A stretch of DNA of 64,000 nucleotides from JBGTBD01 sp041749475 (lineage in GTDB: Bacteria; Pseudomonadota; Alphaproteobacteria; Rickettsiales; UBA998), in the NCBI GenBank assembly GCA_041749475.1, contig JBGTBD010000034.1, positions 20,989-84,988 on the forward strand. The letters are read 5' to 3'. The notes below the pieces were generated by a model. It searched no databases. It was not told where the DNA came from and saw only the letters and a program-made list of their open reading frames with translations. The translations under genes and the position numbers were made by a program. How positions within the stretch are numbered: the first letter of the stretch is position 1; every line of letters starts with the position of its first letter. Shown here in pieces: positions 59,472 to 64,000 of this stretch.

Positions 59472-60184
59472 AGACCATCGGCCTACTGGGGGGGATGAGT
59501 TGGGAATCCACCCGTCAATATTACCGCCTGATCAATGAGGGCGTGAAGCACCGCCTTGGTGGCTTGCATTCCGCCAACATGCTGATTTACTCCTTCGACT
59601 TCGCTGAACTTGCCGAACTTCAGGAATTCGGCGACTGGGAAACCTTGGGCAACATGATCGCCGAGAAAGCCAATCGCTTGGAAGAAGCCGGGGCAGACAT
59701 GCTCCTTATCTGCAGCAACACCATGCACAAGGTGGCTGACCGCGCCGCCGCGGTGGTCAACATCCCCATCCTCAACATCATCGACTGCACGGCGCAACTA
59801 TTGCTTGCCGACAGCATCAAAAAAGTCGCCCTGCTCGGTACGTCGATTACGATGGAGGACGGGTTCTATCAGGAATATATTGCCCGCTACGGGATCGAGT
59901 GCATCACACCCACGGGAGATGACGCCGCCACCATCAACCGCATCATTTTCACCGAATTATGCAAAGGCAACTTCACCGCCGAAGCCCGCGCGGAATACGC
60001 CCGTATCATCGCCACGCTGGTGGAGCAAGGCGCCGAAGGCGTCATCCTCGGCTGCACCGAGATTGGCTTGCTGCTGGAACCGGGCGACGCCACCGTCCCC
60101 ATCTACGACACCACCATCATCCACGCCGAGACCGCCATCAACAAATCCCTCCTCGCCGATAGCTATCTCGAAGAAGTGCTGTAA
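59468..60184 (+). CDS. Aspartate/glutamate racemase family protein
   Basis: 238 aa. The two catalytic cysteines sit in LLICSNTMHKVAD and VILGCTEIGLLLEPGD, as in aspartate racemases and YgeA. The N-terminus IGLLGGMSWESTRQYY is the family signature. It may supply a D-amino acid for the wall or act as a broad racemase. Overlaps the preceding exported-protein gene. Confidence 0.9.
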   Translation: MKTIGLLGGMSWESTRQYYRLINEGVKHRLGGLHSANMLIYSFDFAELAELQEFGDWETLGNMIAEKANRLEEAGADMLLICSNTMHKVADRAAAVVNIPILNIIDCTAQLLLADSIKKVALLGTSITMEDGFYQEYIARYGIECITPTGDDAATINRIIFTELCKGNFTAEARAEYARIIATLVEQGAEGVILGCTEIGLLLEPGDATVPIYDTTIIHAETAINKSLLADSYLEEVL

Positions 60185-60264
60185 CGCAGCGCAGCATATT
60201 TTCCTATTGCGCAACCCTGATGTTTTTCCCTACAACTGACGCGAACCACAAGGAAGCCAGACCC

Positions 60265-61545
60265 ATGACATTGCATTTCGATACTCTCTCCGTCCACGCC
60301 GGCGCTGATCCCGATCCGGTGACTGGCTCCTGTCAGCCGCCGATTCACCAGACGGCTTCCTTCGTGTTCAAGAATGCCGAACATGCCGCCAACCTCTTCA
60401 TGCTGAAAGAAGCGGGCTACGTCTATTCCCGCCTCACCAATCCCACCGTCTCCGCGATGCAGGAACGCATCTGCGCGCTCGAAGGCGGCACAGGCGCTAC
60501 CGCAGCCGCCTCAGGCCATGCCTGCCAGATCATGACCTTCTTCAACCTCATGCGCCCGGGGGACGAGATCGTCTCCTCCCATCGCTTATACGGCGGTTCT
60601 ATCAGCCAGATGAAAAACGGCTTCCCGCAATTCGGTTGGAAGGCTATCTTCGTCGATGTGGACGACACCGCAGCGGTCGAAAAAGCCATCACTCCGAAAA
60701 CCAAGGCCATCTATTGCGAAAGCTTCGCCAACCCCGGCGGCATCGTGTCCGACATCGAGACCCTCGCCAATATCGCGCATAAGCACGGCATCCCGCTGAT
60801 CGTCGATAACACGATGGCCTCGCCCTACCTCATCCGCCCGTTCGAATGGGGTGCGGATATCGTCCTTAACTCCACCACCAAATTCCTAAGCGGCAATGGC
60901 ACAAGCCTTGGCGGCATCATCGTCGAAGGGGGCAATTTCGATTGGGCGCAGAACGATAAGTTCCCGCTGATGACCAATCCCGACCCCGCCTATAACGGCC
61001 TCAAATTCTACGAGACTTTCGGCAAGCTGGCCTTCACCATGCGCAGCCACGCGGTAGGACTCCGCGATCTCGGCGCGACGCAATCGCCCTTCAACGCTTT
61101 CCTCACCATGCTGGGCACGGAAACCCTTTCCTTACGCATGCAAAAGCATTGCGACAATGCACTCACCGTCGCCAAGTTCCTCGAAGGCCATAAGCATGTA
61201 GAGTGGGTGTCGTACGCCGGTCTCCCCAGCAATAAATATTTTGACCGCGCCAAGAAATATTCTCCAAAAGGCGCAGGCGCAGTCTTTACCTTCGGCGTCA
61301 AAGGCGGGTTCGACGGGGGACGCGCCACGGTCGAAAGCACCAAGCTCTTCCGTCACGTCGCCAATATCGGCGATACGCGCAGCCTCATCATCCACCCCGC
61401 TTCCACCACCCACAGCCAATTGTCGGACGAACACCGCAAAGCCGCGGGCGTCTATCCCGAAGCGGTGCGTCTGTCCATCGGGCTGGAACATGCGGACGAC
61501 ATCATGGCTGATATCGACCAGGCATTAAGCCACGCGCACAAGTAA
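60265..61545 (+). CDS. metY: O-acetylhomoserine aminocarboxypropyltransferase (Cys/Met PLP enzyme)
   Basis: 426 aa. It fixes sulfide on O-acetylhomoserine, giving homocysteine. PLP lysine in LNSTTKFLSGNGTSLGG, the YSRLTNPTVSAMQER pocket motif and LIVDNTMASPYLIRP are intact; SLIIHPASTTHSQL matches the MetY form. ATG at 60265 follows AAGGAAGCCAGACCC. A methionine gamma-lyase activity cannot be fully excluded. Confidence 0.9.
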   Translation: MTLHFDTLSVHAGADPDPVTGSCQPPIHQTASFVFKNAEHAANLFMLKEAGYVYSRLTNPTVSAMQERICALEGGTGATAAASGHACQIMTFFNLMRPGDEIVSSHRLYGGSISQMKNGFPQFGWKAIFVDVDDTAAVEKAITPKTKAIYCESFANPGGIVSDIETLANIAHKHGIPLIVDNTMASPYLIRPFEWGADIVLNSTTKFLSGNGTSLGGIIVEGGNFDWAQNDKFPLMTNPDPAYNGLKFYETFGKLAFTMRSHAVGLRDLGATQSPFNAFLTMLGTETLSLRMQKHCDNALTVAKFLEGHKHVEWVSYAGLPSNKYFDRAKKYSPKGAGAVFTFGVKGGFDGGRATVESTKLFRHVANIGDTRSLIIHPASTTHSQLSDEHRKAAGVYPEAVRLSIGLEHADDIMADIDQALSHAHK

Positions 61546-61571
61546 GAATCTGCGTATCAAGTTCCCCACCT

Positions 61572-61657
61572 CGTCATTGCGAGGAGGCAGAGCCGACGCG
61601 GCAATCCCGCTATCGAGCAGGTTGCGCGATGGATTGCTTCGCTACACTCGCAATGAC
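61572..61657. repeat. Dispersed repeat CGTCATTGCGAG...CGCAATGAC
   Basis: CGTCATTGCGAGGAGGC at one end and CGCAATGAC at the other, with inner GGCAATCCC and GGATTGCTTCGC, form a long imperfect palindrome downstream of metY. Repeats with this word pair are widespread in bacterial genomes. Single copy in this window. Confidence 0.65.
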
Positions 61658-61805
61658 ATAAAACGCAAGCCACTCCGCATTAATTCAAAAATATTAACCT
61701 TTCATCGGTTTATACCTCGCAGTAATGCTGCATCGCACAGATTTTATCGTTAACTATTATTAAACGATATTTTAATATAATGAAAGTATGGATAGAGGCT
61801 GTCCC

Positions 61806-62225
61806 ATGCTATCACCGACTACGTTAAGCGCATCAGTGATGATGATGATCGCATCCCTTCTTCTCCCCCACCCGTCCCACGGGTGGGACGCCATCCGCAT
61901 TGACGACAGTAAATACTACGCGCAGCATCAGCAAGCCTCCTACGGCGTCATCGATCCCTACACAGGTCAGGTGATGGATCGCGACAGTTATATGGAATCC
62001 GACTATTCCGCCCCGCGCATGTCCTACCAGAATGCCTTATCCCACGACAGCTACCAACCGGTGCTGACCTATCAGCTCAACAACTCCGTATCACTCGACG
62101 TAGACCCCGTCACGCAACGCATCGACAGTAAAATCAATCTCGCAGGAGACGACAAAGCGCGCAGCTTCAAAATGAAGGTTAACACCAAGCAAATAAAAGC
62201 AATTATGGTATGGCGTCTGAACTAA
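61806..62225 (+). CDS. Exported protein of unknown function
   Basis: 139 aa with a signal peptide (VMMMIASLLLPHPSHG) and a Tyr/Ser/Asp-rich mature part (VIDPYTGQVMDRDSYMESDY). The tail SFKMKVNTKQIKAIMVWRL looks beta-rich. ATG at 61806 follows AGAGGCTGTCCC; 61788 is an alternative. Upstream DNA is very AT-rich. Confidence 0.65.
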   Translation: MLSPTTLSASVMMMIASLLLPHPSHGWDAIRIDDSKYYAQHQQASYGVIDPYTGQVMDRDSYMESDYSAPRMSYQNALSHDSYQPVLTYQLNNSVSLDVDPVTQRIDSKINLAGDDKARSFKMKVNTKQIKAIMVWRLN

Positions 62226-62241
62226 CGTTCAGACAATAAGC

Positions 62242-62892
62242 CTAGATGGCTATATCATCATGTAACGGAACATTCGACCGCACCGCCATCGCCTTGCGAT
62301 ACGCATCCACCTTCGGCGGATAGATCAATCCTTTGACGATGGAAAGACTCCGCAGCGTCGGGAAGAGATGGATATCATCTTCCGATAATTCTCCGTTCAC
62401 CGCCTCAGCACTTTGAATCAACGGCTCAAGCTCCTTCAGGTGACGGTTCGCCTGCTCAATATAAGCAGCAGATTCCTTCATCAACTGGTCAAACCCGCCA
62501 ATGCCCTGCTCCTTCTTCTGCTGGAAATAATCACGCGCACCTTGCGTCTCGAATTCACCAAAGTCCGAACGCACCCAGCGCGGCATCGCTAGCGGGGACG
62601 TATAACGGCGACTGAACGCCAGCCAGTCCGCCACTTCCCGGCGCTGCTCACCCGTCAATATCGGCCCGTCGCTATAGGCCTTATCAACGTAATGCACGAT
62701 ATCCATGCTCTCGGGCATGTAATTCCCCTCCCCCAGTTCAAGGATAGGAACCATCTTCTGCCCAATCATCCGCGTCGGCGTTTCCACATCGTCATTGGCG
62801 ATGTAGTTAAGCGTCACCGGCACGTCCTTCAACCCAAAGATCATCCGTGCCTTGATGCAGTAGGGGCAATGTTCGTAGATATGGAGGATCAT
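62242..62892 (-). CDS. grxB: Glutaredoxin 2
   Basis: 216 aa. The CPYC redox motif is in LHIYEHCPYCIKARMIFGL, the thioredoxin half continues with QKMVPILELGEGNYMPESMD, and the helical C-terminal domain is GST-like, as in E. coli GrxB. It reduces disulfides with glutathione and helps against oxidative stress. Not linked to neighbours. Confidence 0.95.
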   Translation of the reverse strand: MILHIYEHCPYCIKARMIFGLKDVPVTLNYIANDDVETPTRMIGQKMVPILELGEGNYMPESMDIVHYVDKAYSDGPILTGEQRREVADWLAFSRRYTSPLAMPRWVRSDFGEFETQGARDYFQQKKEQGIGGFDQLMKESAAYIEQANRHLKELEPLIQSAEAVNGELSEDDIHLFPTLRSLSIVKGLIYPPKVDAYRKAMAVRSNVPLHDDIAI

Positions 62893-62946
62893 GGGCGTCT
62901 CGCTAGGTGAGGGGTTGCCTGATACCTAATACAACACCGCAAAAAT

Positions 62947-63411
62947 TCAAGCACAACCTGCCCGGTACACCGCGACCAGCCGCCGACGCCACGCCGCATC
63001 GAACGCATGTTCCACCACGCCGCGCGCAGGCGCATAGGCGTGTATCAACCCCAGCCCTCCCGCCGCGTAATCGGTGAATATCGCCAGATGCTGCGGGTTA
63101 TCGTCGAACATGAACAGCCCTATATCCCCCGGAGCGATGTCCTCTGAATCTAAAGGTGTCAGATGCATAGCCAACGCCCGCTGCAACAACACCCCGTCCG
63201 GCTGCTTGCTATAGGTCACCTCATCGAACTGCGTGAACCTGCTCCCGTCCCGGCATGTCATCCCCACCGCAGTAGCGACCCCCAGCACAAACCCCAGACA
63301 ATCCACCCCGCCCCTCTGCGCCTCACACCTCTTCCGCCGCCCCTGATGCAAAAACCGCGTCCCAAGCCATGTGCGCGCTTCTGCTACCACCGTCTCACGA
63401 CATATATCCAT
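62947..63411 (-). CDS. NlpC/P60 family cell-wall peptidase, GTA-like
   Basis: 154 aa. Catalytic Cys in GGVDCLGFVLGVA and His in PQHLAIFTDY; the N-terminus ETVVAEARTWLGTRFLHQG resembles the gene-transfer-agent cell-wall peptidase (orfg14 type) and phage tail NlpC/P60 proteins. No signal peptide. The other GTA structural genes are not in the window. It may act as a virion-associated peptidase or be an isolated descendant. Confidence 0.85.
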   Translation of the reverse strand: MDICRETVVAEARTWLGTRFLHQGRRKRCEAQRGGVDCLGFVLGVATAVGMTCRDGSRFTQFDEVTYSKQPDGVLLQRALAMHLTPLDSEDIAPGDIGLFMFDDNPQHLAIFTDYAAGGLGLIHAYAPARGVVEHAFDAAWRRRLVAVYRAGCA

Positions 63412-63477
63412 CCACCCATAATGCTGTAATCATCCCGCACAGGAAGCAATGGAGAATCACATATAGCAGTGTAATTT

Positions 63478-63618
63478 CCCCTCTCCCTAGAGGGAGAGGG
63501 TTGCACAGGCTTAGTGAACGAAGTGAACTTTAGCCGAAGCTGGGTGAGGGGGAATGCAGCGGCGAAACGCCCTCACCCGGATTTCAAGTGAAATCCGGCC
63601 TCTCCCAGTGGGAGAGGC
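63478..63618. repeat. Dispersed palindromic repeat, diverged relative of copies 1 and 2
   Basis: CCCCTCTCCCTAGAGGGAGAGGG and CCTCTCCCAGTGGGAGAGG enclose CCCTCACCCGG and GAAGTGAAC-type pairs. Same theme as 18841 and 27030 (flanking G/C-rich palindromes around about 60-90 nt), but sequence is diverged. Confidence 0.6.
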
Positions 63619-63634
63619 AAAAAATCAGCATCCT

Positions 63635-63674
63635 CCTAGACCCTAGACCCTAGACCCTAGACCCTAGACCCTAC
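63635..63674. repeat. Tandem 7-bp repeat CCTAGAC, five full units
   Basis: Five exact copies of CCTAGAC (63635-63669) and a partial sixth. It lies between the dispersed repeat and the DUF2335 gene. No coding role. Such microsatellites are prone to slippage. Confidence 0.85.
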
Positions 63675-63691
63675 CTTAGAACCCGAAAAAC

Positions 63692-64000
63692 CTACTTATC
63701 CTCTTCCGTCTTCTCCGCCCGGAAATGCGTCCTGAGCGTAGGCCGCCCGAAAAGCGGTCTTTGTCCCAGCGTCTTGGCATAGGACCACACCAGTCCCGCC
63801 ATGATGACGATGGCCATGCCGAATATCCAGATGGTCGCGGCGATGGTCTTGTCGCCGTAAATCCCGATGACGCTGGCCGAGATGAAAATTGCGATGGCGA
63901 CCATGAAGCCTAGTATCTGACCCAGCACGGTACTGAGTGTGTGCGTCTTCAATGCACGATTTTCCCATGCATGACGGTGTTTCTGCTCATTGGCGAACAT
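63692..64000 (-). CDS. DUF2335 membrane protein, cut by window edge
   Basis: At least 102 aa. KHRHAWENRALKTHTLSTVLG then helices FMVAIAIFISASVIGIY and IWIFGMAIVIMAGLVW match the C-terminal part of DUF2335 proteins (an E..HRH..E..AL. motif and two helices). The ATG at 64000 lies exactly on the window edge, and family members have 40-60 more residues before it, so the true start is probably outside. Confidence 0.7.
   Translation of the reverse strand: MFANEQKHRHAWENRALKTHTLSTVLGQILGFMVAIAIFISASVIGIYGDKTIAATIWIFGMAIVIMAGLVWSYAKTLGQRPLFGRPTLRTHFRAEKTEEDK

Noticed and set aside
63635..63674. Telomere-like repeat / linear replicon end
   Set aside because: Genes continue on both sides and the array is only about 40 bp.

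Overview
The window reads as chromosome of a free-living, respiring alphaproteobacterium. The markers are a PLP-dependent 5-aminolevulinate synthase (C4 pathway), a COX15-type heme A synthase, the three-gene proton-translocating transhydrogenase (pntAA-pntAB-pntB), GapR, AddB, polyhydroxybutyrate genes and a phasin, a 17-kDa-antigen-like lipoprotein, and several TTAA-N7-TTAA motifs that match the CtrA consensus. The order cannot be fixed from this sequence. A Micavibrio-, Rhodospirillales- or Holosporales-like lineage would all be compatible. No rRNA, CRISPR array or intact prophage was seen. Only one tRNA (Phe, GAA) was found.

Layout: 0.2-7.7 kb holds a peptidoglycan-binding protein, aroC and fabI, a glycine-zipper lipoprotein, then a heme block in which an orphan oxidase subunit-I-like protein is divergent from ctaA-hemA. 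8.2-12.2 kb carries a phasin with a histone-like tail and addB. 12.3-17.5 kb carries a RepA/AAA_25-type ATPase, a second peptidoglycan-binding protein, a diguanylate cyclase, tspO and a lipoprotein. 17.6-20.8 kb is the transhydrogenase operon. 20.9-25.7 kb has a degenerate HD-GYP protein, a pseudopilin, rpsU, gapR and two unrecognised genes behind a CtrA-like site. 25.8-27.9 kb is phaA-phaB. 28-36.7 kb is housekeeping (LOG family, pentapeptide repeats, purK/purE, radC, Nudix, trhO, yacG) with a candidate structured RNA near 33 kb. 36.8-37.9 kb is an AT-rich decayed island next to tRNA-Phe, with an integrase fragment and remnants of a DpnII/MboI-type (GATC) restriction-modification system. 38-41.5 kb has a PRC-barrel protein and PutA. 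41.6-49 kb is a surface block: two beta-propeller/RTX paralogues with a shared upstream box, and a very large flagellin. 49-53.5 kb is a four-gene ABC operon resembling GldA-GldF-GldG plus DUF4340. 53.6-64 kb is mixed: LMW phosphatase, membrane-fused spermidine-synthase-like protein, dps, TPR protein, racemase, metY, glutaredoxin 2, a GTA-like NlpC/P60 peptidase and a DUF2335 protein cut by the window edge.

How the genes fit together: heme supply (hemA, ctaA) sits beside an oxidase-like protein. Transhydrogenase NADPH and phaA-phaB could feed carbon storage on granules coated by the phasin, although phaC is not in this window. The same family of palindromic repeat lies between pntAA and pntAB and between phaA and phaB. 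Motility, surface and cyclic-di-GMP genes, together with CtrA-like sites, suggest a cell-cycle-coupled swarmer lifestyle. That last point is inference.
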